A model generated the notes under the pieces. It searched no databases and was not told the origin of the DNA. It saw only the letters and a program-made list of their open reading frames with translations. A DNA stretch of 64,000 nt from Companilactobacillus zhongbaensis (GTDB taxonomy: Bacteria > Bacillota > Bacilli > Lactobacillales > Lactobacillaceae). Made by a program: the position numbers and the translations under genes. Below, in pieces: positions 36,841 through 49,172 of the stretch. Location: positions 61,171 to 125,170 of the forward strand of contig NZ_RHOM01000006.1 of NCBI RefSeq assembly GCF_003946515.1, in the 5' to 3' direction. Each line of letters opens with the position of its first letter. The first letter of the stretch is position 1.

Positions 36841-37139
36841 TATTCGCCATCCTCCTTATCAACGATTGATGGTACCTTGATCAAGTTATCTTGAACTTCT
36901 GGTACGTTTTCGAGTAATTCTTCACGAGTTTGGGTATGTTTACCTTCATCTGCGCGGAATACGGTAGTTGTATCACTCATATGATAAGTTGGTTCAACAC
37001 CTTCTGTATCAACGGTTGATAATTGACTAGCCATCGTAACGATGTCGTCCAATTGTGAAACGAAGCCGTCTACTTCATTGTCTTTTAGTTTTAAGTTTGC
37101 CAATTCAGCAACGTGTAAAACTTCTTCTTTTGAAATCAT
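36840..37139 (-). CDS. gatC: Asp/Glu-tRNA(Asn/Gln) amidotransferase subunit C
   Basis: GatC is the 99-aa chaperone-like belt of GatCAB. The sequence starts [20 protein letters not shown] and ends [11 protein letters not shown], which is diagnostic. GGAGAAG precedes ATG 37139; the longer upstream frame runs into camS and is not used. It follows camS by 13 nt. Confidence 0.95.
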   Translation of the reverse strand: MISKEEVLHVAELANLKLKDNEVDGFVSQLDDIVTMASQLSTVDTEGVEPTYHMSDTTTVFRADEGKHTQTREELLENVPEVQDNLIKVPSIVDKEDGE

Positions 37140-37152
37140 AACTTCTCCTTTA

Positions 37153-38286
37153 CTAATCTGCATTGAATACGTGCGAACTAAATTTACCATCAGTTCTAGT
37201 AATAAATGCTTGTTGTTGGTCAACAGTTTGAATCGAAATATCTAAGTCGGCACCAGATGGCAAGTACTTGCCTGCACTATCTTGCACGAACTGGGTGAAA
37301 CTAGTTACTTGAGCTAATCCATCAAATTGCGTGTTAATAGTAATATCTAATGACGTCAAGTTTTTCCCGTCGTAGTGTGCTTGAGCAGTAACTCCTGACA
37401 AGTTAGGGAAATAGTCTTGGATGTGGGACTTAAAGTTTGAAAAAGCATCTTCATCACTACTACTGATAGCCTTTTCGTTATTCACTGTTGGTAGCATCTG
37501 ACTCTTGTAGCCAAGATCCTTCCAAGAGCCTAACTTACCAGACTTGCTGACAGAATATTGGATGTAATTTCCACCTACGATCGTATCTTCTGGAGCAACC
37601 GAATAAAGGCCTACAACGATAGGAATATCATTGCCGACTTGTTTATCCTTACGTAGTCGTTTAACTACTTCAGCAGCGATCCGTTCACCGGCTTGCTTTT
37701 GTGCTTCAGTTGAGATCTTAGTTTGGTAAGTTGCACCATATTGTTTCTTTTGGTAGTAGTCGACTTGATTTAAAGCAATACCGATCGACATACCAGCTAG
37801 TTTGTATTTACCATCTTGCTTAGTTAAATAGTCTTCTTCAAGCATTTGTTGTAAGTACATTGGCTCACGTTTATCAGCTTTAGTTGAGCCATTTGACTTA
37901 GGATTTAAACCAGTTGGATTTTTCTTTGATTCGCGGCCTAGCCATTTATTGACCGTTCCGGCTGTCAAGATTTGTCCTTCTTGGAAGACATAATCTTTAG
38001 TTGAAAATTGATCTTTTGAAAGTTTCATTAAGCCACTTTCAAAACTACGGGTATTGAACTGGTTCGTATTATTTGAAGCAGTCAAACCACTGATCGGACT
38101 AGTCTTGTATTTACCATTATTTAGCAATACATCATAACTGCTTGAGTCAGTTGAGTTAGTCGTCTGGACAGAAGAGTTCGTGTCCCCTCCACCAGAAGAT
38201 AGACTAGAATCTTGTAAATTTCCACACGCCGATAAAAGCATCACCGATGCCATCAACAAGGCAGTGGTTTTTATGAATTTTTTCAA
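37153..38286 (-). CDS. camS: CamS family sex pheromone lipoprotein
   Basis: The 377-aa protein has a lipoprotein signal peptide with lipobox LLSAC (Cys near 21), a Ser/Thr-rich linker (about 25-50) and the CamS domain with WLGRESKKNPTGLNP and AGMSIGIALNQVDYYQK. In enterococci and staphylococci the signal peptide of CamS is processed to a pheromone; the function of the mature lipoprotein is unknown. Position between ligA and gatC is conserved in Lactobacillales. Confidence 0.93.
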   Translation of the reverse strand: MKKFIKTTALLMASVMLLSACGNLQDSSLSSGGGDTNSSVQTTNSTDSSSYDVLLNNGKYKTSPISGLTASNNTNQFNTRSFESGLMKLSKDQFSTKDYVFQEGQILTAGTVNKWLGRESKKNPTGLNPKSNGSTKADKREPMYLQQMLEEDYLTKQDGKYKLAGMSIGIALNQVDYYQKKQYGATYQTKISTEAQKQAGERIAAEVVKRLRKDKQVGNDIPIVVGLYSVAPEDTIVGGNYIQYSVSKSGKLGSWKDLGYKSQMLPTVNNEKAISSSDEDAFSNFKSHIQDYFPNLSGVTAQAHYDGKNLTSLDITINTQFDGLAQVTSFTQFVQDSAGKYLPSGADLDISIQTVDQQQAFITRTDGKFSSHVFNAD

Positions 38287-38354
38287 AAGTTATCTCCTTT
38301 ATTGATCGTTCATTGAGTAAGAAAAATACTCATATTAAAGGCAACAAGCCAGAC

Positions 38355-40391
<2,037 letters not shown>

Positions 40392-42644
40392 TTATTCAGT
40401 TACTTTAGTGATCGGTGCAAATTCTGCCAAGAGACGTTTGATTCCTTCATCTTGGAAAGCTACATCCAATTCAGCATTTTTGCCGTCACCGGTAACTTTA
40501 ACAACTGTTCCTTGCCCCCACTTCTTGTGGTTAACTTTGTCGCCAATATTCCAACTAACATTTTCAGCACCTTGAGCACCGCTTGCTTTGTTAGCCGTCT
40601 TAACTTGGTAACTAGAATGAAATGCTGACTCACGTCTTCTCTTTGAAAATGGTAATTCTTTTTCTTTTAGTCGTGGCGAAGCCATTGATCCGGCAGTTGC
40701 GTTGACTAAGTTCAAGTTCTCATCGCCAATCTCATTAACGAAACGAGACATTTGGTTGCTTTGGATACGTCCATAAAGCATCCGACTGTATGCATTAGTA
40801 ATGAAGAGCTTCTTCTCGGCACGTGTAATACCAACATAGGCTAGACGACGTTCTTCTTCCATTTCGCTTTCTTTCATCATCGAACGAGATGAAGGGAAAA
40901 TTCCTTCTTCCATTCCGACTAAAAAGACAACTGGGAATTCTAGTCCCTTAGCAGCATGCAAGGTCATTAAGGTTACTTCTTTTTGATCTTCTTCTAATTC
41001 ATCTTGATCACTAGTCAAAGAAAGATCAGTTAAAAATGAAGAAAGTCGTGTTTCATCGACTTCCTCGTTCGGTTCGTATCCTTGATCAAACTGTGTTGTA
41101 ACAGTTTGTAATTCTTGGATATTTTCGATTCGAGTATCTGATTCCAAATTCTTTTGTTTGTGGAGGTCATCTAAATAGCCGGAATCATCCAACAAGCTCG
41201 TCATCAATTCTGTCATTGATGAATTTTGACTTTGAAGTGAGAGCTTCTTGATCATTGTGGCAAATTTGCCGATGGTAATGTTTTGCTTACCACCGATCGG
41301 TGAAAGGTCAACATTAGTGGCTGCTTCAAGCAATGACCAGTCATGTTCGTTGGCAAAAGTTTGTAATTTTTCGATCGTACCTGGTCCGATACCACGCTTA
41401 GGTGAATTGATGATTCGTTGGAAACTCATTGAATCGTCTGGATTGGCGATCAAACGTAAGTAAGCCAAAATGTCTTTGATTTCTTTTCGATCGTAGAACT
41501 TGTGCCCGCCGACGATCTTGTAAGGAATATTTGACTGGATCAATTTCTCTTCAAAAACACGAGATTGCGCGTTAGTCCGGTAAAGAATCGCATAATCCCC
41601 GTAATTAAAGCCTTTGAGCAATAAATTCTTGATCTGTTCGATCACGAATAAGGCTTCATCGGACTCGTTTTGAGCACGATAAAAATCAATTGGTTCGCCT
41701 TTTTTATTATCAGTCCATAGTTCTTTTGGTTTCCGGTTGATATTGTTGCTGATGACCTTGTTGGCAGCATTCAAAATCGTTTGCGTGGAACGATAGTTTT
41801 GTTCCAACTTGATCGAAGTAGCCTCAGGATAATCATCTTCGAAGTCCATGATGTTCTTCATGTTGGCACCACGCCAGCCGTAAATACTTTGGTCAGCATC
41901 ACCAACGACGCAGACATTACGGTACTTAGCACCTAAAAATTTAACTAATTTGTATTGAGCTTCGTTAGTATCTTGATACTCGTCAACGTGAATGTATTGG
42001 AAACGGTCTTGATAATTTTCTAGAACTTGTGGGTTTTGTTCAAACAAGACGTTAGTTTGCATGATCAAGTCGTCAAAATCCAAAGCTTGGTTTCGTTCCA
42101 TTTCTTTAGCATAACGATCGTAACAAGTAGCGACAGTTTGCTCGAATGGAGATTTGGCATTTTGCGCATAAGCTGCTGGGTCTTGCAAATCGTTCTTGGC
42201 ATTACTGATGGCAGCTAAAATAGACCGAGGATCATTTTTCTTCGGGTCTAAGTTTAATCTCGTTAAGATCTGCTTCATCAAAGTACGTTGTTCTGCAGGA
42301 TCGGAAATCGTGAATGATTTTGAATATCCGATTTTATCAATATCTCGACGTAAAATACGTACACAAAGAGAATGGAAAGTTGAGACCCAAACGTCTTGCC
42401 CTTCTTCTCCTAAAAGATTACCGATACGTTCTTTCATTTCCTTAGCTGCCTTGTTAGTAAAGGTGATTGCTAGGACGTGCCATGGCATGACATTTTTTTC
42501 TTGGATCAAATAAGCCACTCGATGGGTCAATACTCTGGTTTTCCCACTTCCGGCTCCCGCCATGATGAGTAATGGGCCTTCAGTGGCTTTTACTGCATCT
42601 TGTTGCTCGGGATTTAATCCTTTTAGTAATTTTTCGTCTGACAT
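40392..42644 (-). CDS. pcrA: ATP-dependent DNA helicase PcrA
   Basis: This is a 3'-5' UvrD-type helicase for repair, plasmid replication and RNA polymerase clearance. The 750-aa protein has AGAGSGKTRVL (motif I), TFTNKAAKEMKERI, DEYQDTN (II), GDADQSIYGWRGA (III), QNYRST (IV) and LMTLHAAKGLEFPVVF (V). A C-terminal Tudor-like domain, with GDKVNHKKWGQGTVVKV, is the RNA polymerase-binding module. The ATG at 42644 follows GGGAGAG; an in-frame TTG 15 nt upstream lacks a ribosome site. It heads the pcrA-ligA-camS-gatCAB-dgkB transcript. Confidence 0.97.
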   Translation of the reverse strand: MSDEKLLKGLNPEQQDAVKATEGPLLIMAGAGSGKTRVLTHRVAYLIQEKNVMPWHVLAITFTNKAAKEMKERIGNLLGEEGQDVWVSTFHSLCVRILRRDIDKIGYSKSFTISDPAEQRTLMKQILTRLNLDPKKNDPRSILAAISNAKNDLQDPAAYAQNAKSPFEQTVATCYDRYAKEMERNQALDFDDLIMQTNVLFEQNPQVLENYQDRFQYIHVDEYQDTNEAQYKLVKFLGAKYRNVCVVGDADQSIYGWRGANMKNIMDFEDDYPEATSIKLEQNYRSTQTILNAANKVISNNINRKPKELWTDNKKGEPIDFYRAQNESDEALFVIEQIKNLLLKGFNYGDYAILYRTNAQSRVFEEKLIQSNIPYKIVGGHKFYDRKEIKDILAYLRLIANPDDSMSFQRIINSPKRGIGPGTIEKLQTFANEHDWSLLEAATNVDLSPIGGKQNITIGKFATMIKKLSLQSQNSSMTELMTSLLDDSGYLDDLHKQKNLESDTRIENIQELQTVTTQFDQGYEPNEEVDETRLSSFLTDLSLTSDQDELEEDQKEVTLMTLHAAKGLEFPVVFLVGMEEGIFPSSRSMMKESEMEEERRLAYVGITRAEKKLFITNAYSRMLYGRIQSNQMSRFVNEIGDENLNLVNATAGSMASPRLKEKELPFSKRRRESAFHSSYQVKTANKASGAQGAENVSWNIGDKVNHKKWGQGTVVKVTGDGKNAELDVAFQDEGIKRLLAEFAPITKVTE

Positions 42645-42782
42645 TAATAACTCTCCCAAATCCTTATTAAATCAACGTTTTTTCTTAAAACATCTATTTT
42701 ATATTGTAGCAAATTATTGTTTCTAATAATACTAAAGCGAACGGCTGTTTTTAACTGTAGACGGTTTCACTGTTTTGTTTGG

Positions 42783-42992
42783 GGTTCACTGCCGGTTCTG
42801 CGGGGGGTTCCGGGAATTTCGCCGCGGCTTCCATGGTTGTTCGGTGGCGTAGCCACCACCAAGAACCAGTTGCGCAAATGCGTTAGCATTTACGTTCCTT
42901 TATTTCATGGCTGACAGCGAATTCCCTCCACCCCCCGCAGAACCTAGGTTTGTTGTCTACTGTTTTTCTTGTGGGATACGGTACTTATTTTT
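42783..42992 (+). repeat. Family 2 structured element, copy 3
   Basis: The outer stem is GGTTCTGCGGGGGG (42794-42807) with CCCCCCGCAGAACC (42931-42944). The second stem is CGGGAATTTCGC with GCGAATTCCC. The two inner hairpins differ in sequence from the other copies: one is capped by GGTGGCGTAGCCACC, the other has CGCAAATGC/GCATTTACG arms. The distal box GGGATACGGTACTTATTTTT follows at about 42972. From 42985 to 43150 the plus strand is a T/C/G tract almost without A. No gene lies in 42645-43206. Confidence 0.83.
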
Positions 42993-43205
42993 TTCCTGCT
43001 ATGTTTTTTTGGTTTATACCCCTGTCCCCTATTTTTTTGCCTTCTCTTCCTGTTTTTTTCTGTTCCTTATCTCTTTAATTTATTTTGTTCTCTTCATCGG
43101 TTCGTTTCCTTTTTCTGCTTTTTCTTGCTCTTTTCTTCGCTCCTTTGTCGTTTGAAAAATCGCAATTCTAAACCCCTCTTTATTTTTGTTGGAGATTAAA
43201 GGATG

Positions 43206-43249
43206 CAAAAAAACAGTGCTCTGGTTTTTTGTCCCCATTGCACTGCTTT
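43206..43249 (-). terminator. Terminator of purB
   Basis: AGCAGTGC and GCACTGTT pair on the minus strand around a loop of about 20 nt and are followed by a T tract. Confidence 0.7.
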
Positions 43250-43266
43250 CTTTTGTTTCTTTATCT

Positions 43267-44562
43267 TTATTCCAAACCTACTCGTTTGAAGATGTCATCT
43301 ACGTGTTTTAAATGCCAGTGATAATCAAAGGCATCGTTCAACTGTTCTTCTGTTAGGTTGTCTGTTACTCGTTTGTCAGCTTCTAGTAGTGTTCTGAAGT
43401 CTTTTCCTTCGTCCCATACTTTGGCTGTTAATGGTTGTACTATGTCATAAGCTGCTTCACGGCTTAGTCCTGATTCTACTAGTTTTAGTAATACTCTTTG
43501 TGAGTAGATCAAACCGTGTGTTATGTTCATGTTTTCTTTCATCTTCTCTGGGAAGACTGTTAGTTCTTTGGTGATTTTTGTGAATCTGGTTAGGATGTAG
43601 TCTAGTAATTCTGTTGTGTCCGGGATGATGATTCTTTCTGCGGAACTGTGGGAGATGTCTCTTTCGTGCCATAGTGGTATATCTTCCATGGCTGTTAGGG
43701 CATGTCCTCTGATTACTCTGGCTAGTCCTGTTACGTTTTCGGAACCGATTGGGTTTCGTTTGTGTGGCATTGCTGATGAGCCTTTTTGGCCGGCTGCGAA
43801 GTATTCTTCTGCTTCTCTTACTTCGGTTCTTTGCATGTGTCTTACTTCTAGCGCAAATCTTTCTACGGATGTTGCGATGATGGCCATGGCTGTGATGTAT
43901 TCTGCGTGTAGGTCACGTGGTAATACTTGTGTTGATACTTCTTGGGCTCTGATGCCTAGTTTGTTGCAGACGAAAGCTTCTACTTCTGGTGGTACGTTGG
44001 CGAAGCTTCCTACTGCTCCACTGATCTTGCCGGCTTCTACGCCTTTGGCTGCGTGGTCGAATCTTTCGATGTCACGTTTGATCTCTGAATACCAGTTGGC
44101 TAATACTAGTCCAAATGTTGTTGGTTCGGCGTGGACTCCGTGAGTCCGGCCGATCATTACTGTGTCTTTGTATTCGTTGGCTTTGTTCTTTACTACTTCT
44201 AGGAAATCATCTAAATCTTTGCGAATGATATCGTTGGCTTGTTTCATCAAGTAACCGTAGGCTGTGTCGACTACGTCTGTTGATGTTAATCCGAAGTGGA
44301 CCCACTTCTTTTCTTCGCCTAGGGAGCGAGATACGTCTCTGGTGAAGGCTACTACATCGTGCTTAGTATCCTTTTCGATCTCAGCTATCTCTGCAACGTC
44401 AAATTTTGCGTTCTTAGCGATTTTTTCAACGTCTTCTGCTGGAATCTCACCTAACTTGCTCCAAGCTTCACAGGAAGCTATTTCTACTTCTAACCAAGCT
44501 TGAAATTTGTTTTGATCAGTCCAAATGGGCTTCATCTTAGGGGTCACATATCTGTCAATCAT
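43267..44562 (-). CDS. purB: Adenylosuccinate lyase
   Basis: This enzyme splits SAICAR and adenylosuccinate in purine synthesis. The 431-aa protein has [11 protein letters not shown] near 68-78 with the first catalytic His, [26 protein letters not shown] near 139-152, and the superfamily signature [12 protein letters not shown] near 261-272, including the flexible-loop catalytic Ser. The 3' half is strongly skewed (43561-43620 has 45 of 60 plus-strand bases G or T), fading towards the 5' half. It is the last gene of a run xpt, purK-like, purB. Confidence 0.96.
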   Translation of the reverse strand: MIDRYVTPKMKPIWTDQNKFQAWLEVEIASCEAWSKLGEIPAEDVEKIAKNAKFDVAEIAEIEKDTKHDVVAFTRDVSRSLGEEKKWVHFGLTSTDVVDTAYGYLMKQANDIIRKDLDDFLEVVKNKANEYKDTVMIGRTHGVHAEPTTFGLVLANWYSEIKRDIERFDHAAKGVEAGKISGAVGSFANVPPEVEAFVCNKLGIRAQEVSTQVLPRDLHAEYITAMAIIATSVERFALEVRHMQRTEVREAEEYFAAGQKGSSAMPHKRNPIGSENVTGLARVIRGHALTAMEDIPLWHERDISHSSAERIIIPDTTELLDYILTRFTKITKELTVFPEKMKENMNITHGLIYSQRVLLKLVESGLSREAAYDIVQPLTAKVWDEGKDFRTLLEADKRVTDNLTEEQLNDAFDYHWHLKHVDDIFKRVGLE

Positions 44563-44566
44563 ATAC

Positions 44567-45697
44567 TTACTCTACTCTCCAAATTTTAGTTGATTGAATG
44601 TCTTGCTTGAGACTTTCGGGGCTATCTCCGACCAAAGAAATATATCCGACATCCCTTGCAGGATCATTCTTTGCTTTGAAACCAGTGTAGTAGTTAAATT
44701 TCCATTGTGCTTTTTCTTGTAAAAGATCCAAACTTTGTGGCAGTATTCCCTCAACTATTTTCAGTATCGCGGTATCAACTAATGGGTAGATCTCTGGTAT
44801 TGGCCAATCGCAGATGGCACGGATGTGCAATTCAAACTGCGAAATACCAGTAGCTTCTTGATAAACGTTGGCTCCGTAGTTGATACCGGGAAAAATACCT
44901 TTGACATAGAGGACATCAGTTTGAGACAAGATAAATCCTATACCAAAAATTCCAACATAGTCAATATTTTGAGCAACTTGTAAAGCTACTCTTTGCATTT
45001 CCGCTTCAACTGCGGGGTCGTTCTTCTTAAAAATATAAGCACTCATTAATTGAGAGCCGTCGTAAATTTCATGGACAATTGGGAATGTGTGGATCTTGCC
45101 ATTCTTACTCTTGCTGACCATGATCGAATATTCCGCCTTGGTATCGATCCAAGCTTCCAAAATATAAGTCCCACTCTTTAAGAGGTCTTGGATCTTTTTA
45201 ACATCTTCTTGATTGTACATAATGTGGCGTTTCAATAAATCTTGATTCTTTTGTAGGGGCTTGATCATGCAAGGAAATCCAATTTCTTTGATTGCCTTGT
45301 TGATGTCTTCGACCGTCACAATTGAAAAAAACGGTGGCACATTAATATTGAGGTCGTTCAAAAAAGTCCGTTCGATGTAACGGTCTTGAGCGATCCCTAA
45401 TAAAGTCGATCCTTGGGTCACATTGTAACGTTTGCTTAAGTCCTCAAGTAGATGACTGTCAAAATTGTCATCCATATACAAAAGAATGTCTGAATGCTGC
45501 CCGATCCCATTTAAATTATCAAGATTTTGTAATTCACCAACTAAAAAATTATCAGCGGCTTGTGTGGCGATATCGTCTGCTTGATCAGTCAGCAAGATCG
45601 TCCGAAAGCCCATTCTCTTAGCTTCTAGTTCGCATAAATAAGTTTCCGAGCCACCACCGATAATTCCGATAGTTTTCCCAGGTGCAATAAAAGTCAT
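44567..45697 (-). CDS. PurK-like ATP-grasp protein lacking catalytic glutamates
   Basis: The 376-aa protein has the PurK layout: a Rossmann-like start [21 protein letters not shown], a central ATP-grasp domain with GFPCMIKPL, and the terminal ATISLVG-like element [12 protein letters not shown]. Where active PurK has a V-E-x-F metal motif this protein has [10 protein letters not shown], and where PurK has N-E-I-A-P-R-P-H-N-S-G-H it has [13 protein letters not shown]. Both Mg-binding Glu and the phosphate-binding Arg seem to be replaced. No purE adjoins. It is probably not an active N5-CAIR synthetase; a regulatory or altered function is inferred. It is 4 nt upstream of purB. Confidence 0.75.
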   Translation of the reverse strand: MTFIAPGKTIGIIGGGSETYLCELEAKRMGFRTILLTDQADDIATQAADNFLVGELQNLDNLNGIGQHSDILLYMDDNFDSHLLEDLSKRYNVTQGSTLLGIAQDRYIERTFLNDLNINVPPFFSIVTVEDINKAIKEIGFPCMIKPLQKNQDLLKRHIMYNQEDVKKIQDLLKSGTYILEAWIDTKAEYSIMVSKSKNGKIHTFPIVHEIYDGSQLMSAYIFKKNDPAVEAEMQRVALQVAQNIDYVGIFGIGFILSQTDVLYVKGIFPGINYGANVYQEATGISQFELHIRAICDWPIPEIYPLVDTAILKIVEGILPQSLDLLQEKAQWKFNYYTGFKAKNDPARDVGYISLVGDSPESLKQDIQSTKIWRVE

Positions 45698-45715
45698 GAA
45701 TCCACCTTCCTAATG

Positions 45716-46988
<1,273 letters not shown>

Positions 46989-47097
46989 ATATTTAAGGTC
47001 CTTTTACTATTTAGTGCTTATTATAACCTAGTCCGGTTTATTTTTTGAGTTAAAGGACGATTGTAGTTAAAGTTTAATATTTAGAAAAAATGTGTAA

Positions 47098-47135
47098 GAA
47101 AAAAGTCAGCCTACCGAATCGGTAGACTGACTTTT
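47098..47135. terminator. Bidirectional terminator downstream of csp
   Basis: AAAAGTCAGTCTACC-GATT-CGGTAGGCTGACTTTT with T tract on the minus strand, directly after the csp stop codon. Confidence 0.92.
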
Positions 47136-47148
47136 GTTTATTATCTAA

Positions 47149-47349
47149 TTAGTTTTTAACAACGTTTGAAGCTTGTGGTCCACGGTCGCTGTCTTCGATA
47201 TCGAATGTAACAGATTGACCTTCTTCCAAAGTCTTGTAACCGTCACCTTGGATTGCTGAGAAGTGAACGAATACGTCACTACCATCTTCGCGTGTAATAA
47301 AACCATAGCCTTTTTCGGCGTTAAACCATTTAACTGTTCCTTGTTCCAT
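47149..47349 (-). CDS. cspA: Cold shock protein
   Basis: This 66-aa single-strand nucleic acid chaperone has the RNP1 motif [12 protein letters not shown] near residues 6-17 and RNP2 DVFVHFSAI near 24-32, in the standard five-strand OB fold. The start ATG 47349 follows AGGAGGA. The longer upstream frame is leader. The gene is monocistronic with its own terminator and a leader of about 105 nt. Confidence 0.96.
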   Translation of the reverse strand: MEQGTVKWFNAEKGYGFITREDGSDVFVHFSAIQGDGYKTLEEGQSVTFDIEDSDRGPQASNVVKN

Positions 47350-47458
47350 CAGACTATTCCTCCTGATAACTAATATTGTGTGCATTATCTCGTGGTACGT
47401 TTGGAAGATAGTCTTCTAAAACCATTCGACCCATTGCCCATTCAAAAATACAACTATT

Positions 47459-47487
47459 ATATTAACATTCTTACAAAATTATTACAA
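47459..47487 (-). promoter_or_regulatory. Promoter of the cold shock gene, giving a long leader
   Basis: On the minus strand TTGTAA (47482-47487) and TAATAT (47459-47464) are 17 nt apart; an overlapping TATAAT lies at 47456-47461. The predicted leader to the ATG is about 105 nt, as usual for csp mRNAs. The rest of the gap to the rbsK terminator (47490-47660) contains an AT-rich hairpin with T tracts (about 47495-47527) and no gene. Confidence 0.5.
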
Positions 47488-47661
47488 TCGAAAAACAGGA
47501 TAAAATTAAACTTTTATCCCGTTTTTTCATATAAATTTAATTATTATAGTTGTGAAATAAAGCACTTACATTAGAAAGTGTTGAAAACGCTTGATTTATC
47601 GATACTCTTAATATGATCAACATAAAAATGATTATTTTTATACATCATTTGATATATAAAT

Positions 47662-47715
47662 TAAAAAAGCTTATTACCCAAAAATCATACTAATAATTTT
47701 TAGGATAATAAGCTT
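47662..47715 (-). terminator. Terminator of rbsDK
   Basis: AAGCTTATTATCC with GGGTAATAAGCTT on the minus strand, T6 after the stem, 9 nt past the rbsK stop. Confidence 0.85.
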
Positions 47716-47723
47716 AAATTAAA

Positions 47724-48638
47724 TTATTTAACGTCTTTAGCATAAGGAATCGAATTTTGAGCACCTTGTGTTTGGACTGTCAAAGAAGATGATTTATTAG
47801 CGTAAGTCATAGCTTCTTCAATATTTGTCATATCATGATCCAATTTAGCCATCAAAGCACCAACGAAAGTATCACCTGCTGCAGTTGTATCAACGGCGTT
47901 TACCTTAAAGGCATTTACGAAACCAGTTTTACCTGATTTGAATGAGTAAAATGAGCCTTTTGAACCAACGGTGATCAAGACGGTACTAATTCCCATCTTG
48001 TGCATTTCGTCAGCAGCTTTTTGCATTGATGCATCGTCTTCAACGTGAACACCAGTAATGATTTCTGCTTCTGTTTCGTTAGGAGCAATGATGTCTGTTA
48101 AGTTAAGCAATTCATCAGGAATATCTCTTCTTGATGGTGCTGGAGCTGGGTTCAAGAATGTCAAAACATCGTTTTCTTTGGCAATCTTGAAGGCTTCAAC
48201 AATTGCAGGAATTGGCACTTCAAATTGGGCGATAATGCAATCAGCATTAGCAATAGTATCTTTAGCAGCATCAACGTCTGCTGGTGTTACGTCGGCATTT
48301 GCACCACCGTATACTAAAATACTATTTTGGCCACCATCTTGAAGCAAGATGTAAGCTTTACCAGTTCCTTCAGTTTCAGAGATGGTTACGTGGTCCAAGT
48401 TCAAACCATCTTCTTTAAAAGTATCCATCATGAAATCAGCAGCGTGGTCGTCACCGATCTTTGAGATAAAAGCAGTGTCAGCACCTGCACGTACGGCGGC
48501 GAGTGCTTGGTTAGCACCCTTACCACCACCAGCAGTTGAGCGAGCTTGCATATGCATAGTTTCGCCTGGCTTTGGCAAATGTGAAATACTTAAAATTGTA
48601 TCAACGTTAGTTGATCCTAATACGACGATCTTGTTCAT
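47724..48638 (-). CDS. rbsK: Ribokinase
   Basis: Ribokinase phosphorylates D-ribose to ribose-5-phosphate. The 304-aa PfkB-family protein has GSTNVDTIL, GGKGANQALAAVRAG near 38-52 (first signature) and DTTAAGDTFVGAL near 250-262 (second signature, with the catalytic Asp). It follows rbsD by 31 nt. No ribose transporter gene adjoins, so uptake must be encoded elsewhere. Confidence 0.96.
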   Translation of the reverse strand: MNKIVVLGSTNVDTILSISHLPKPGETMHMQARSTAGGGKGANQALAAVRAGADTAFISKIGDDHAADFMMDTFKEDGLNLDHVTISETEGTGKAYILLQDGGQNSILVYGGANADVTPADVDAAKDTIANADCIIAQFEVPIPAIVEAFKIAKENDVLTFLNPAPAPSRRDIPDELLNLTDIIAPNETEAEIITGVHVEDDASMQKAADEMHKMGISTVLITVGSKGSFYSFKSGKTGFVNAFKVNAVDTTAAGDTFVGALMAKLDHDMTNIEEAMTYANKSSSLTVQTQGAQNSIPYAKDVK

Positions 48639-48669
48639 AAAACTATACCTTCCAATTAACTACTATTTT

Positions 48670-49065
48670 TTAGAATACAACTCCGCTTTCAAGCAAGATG
48701 TTTGAATAAGGTGTTTCTTCTCCTGTACGAATGAAGGCCTTTGTATCGTTAAGGTCTTTCTTCATGTCTTCATGAGGAATGAATTCAATTGGTGTGTCAC
48801 CAATAACTTTCTTAACAGCAGCCAATTGTTCTGGATTTTGTACTTTCATTTCTTCAGCAAGATAAACTTTTTGAACTTGTAATTCGCTCAATACGTTTTC
48901 TAAAACTTGCATGAATGAAGGGATCCCTGCTTCGACAGCCAAGTCGATCTTTTCAGTTCCTGCGGGTACAGGCATTCCTGCGTCTCCGATACCGATTGTG
49001 TCGAAATGTCCCATAGTTGAGATCACACGAGAAATGTCAGAATTAATAACTCTAGTCTTTTTCAT
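48670..49065 (-). CDS. rbsD: D-ribose pyranase
   Basis: RbsD converts the pyranose to the furanose form of ribose, the ribokinase substrate. The 131-aa length is standard. [20 protein letters not shown] contains the catalytic His near 20, followed by IGDAGMPVP with the catalytic Asp, and [18 protein letters not shown] closes the protein. It is the first gene of rbsDK. Confidence 0.95.
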   Translation of the reverse strand: MKKTRVINSDISRVISTMGHFDTIGIGDAGMPVPAGTEKIDLAVEAGIPSFMQVLENVLSELQVQKVYLAEEMKVQNPEQLAAVKKVIGDTPIEFIPHEDMKKDLNDTKAFIRTGEETPYSNILLESGVVF

Positions 49066-49081
49066 AATATTCCATCCTTTT

Positions 49082-49130
49082 TGAAATCGTTTGCGCTAAA
49101 TATTCTAACATCAGTAAACTAATTAGTAAA
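49082..49130 (-). promoter_or_regulatory. rbsDK promoter with LacI-type operator
   Basis: TTTACT (49125-49130) and TAGAAT (49102-49107) on the minus strand are 17 nt apart. A cre-like box, TGAAATCGTTTGCG on plus (49082-49095), spans the predicted start of transcription; it fits the TGNAANCGNTNNCA pattern at all fixed positions but the last. Repression by CcpA or a ribose repressor is inferred. Confidence 0.5.
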
Positions 49131-49172
49131 CACTAATTAAAAAATTGGTGCGTACCAATGATAATCATAAGG

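Noticed and set aside
42907..43199. Hydrophobic plus-strand frames downstream of the family 2 copy at 42.8 kb
   Set aside because: Their Phe/Leu/Ser content results from the T-rich tract; no ribosome site and no recognisable protein.
43267..44562. Horizontal transfer of purB because of its odd 3' codon use
   Set aside because: The bias is a gradient that rises toward the adjacent family 2 copy and has the same form in unrelated neighbours of other copies; the protein is an ordinary PurB.
47582..47600. A cre-like box (AAGCGTTTTCA on minus) in the csp to rbsK gap
   Set aside because: Two fixed positions mismatch and no promoter or gene downstream fits; probably chance in AT-rich DNA.
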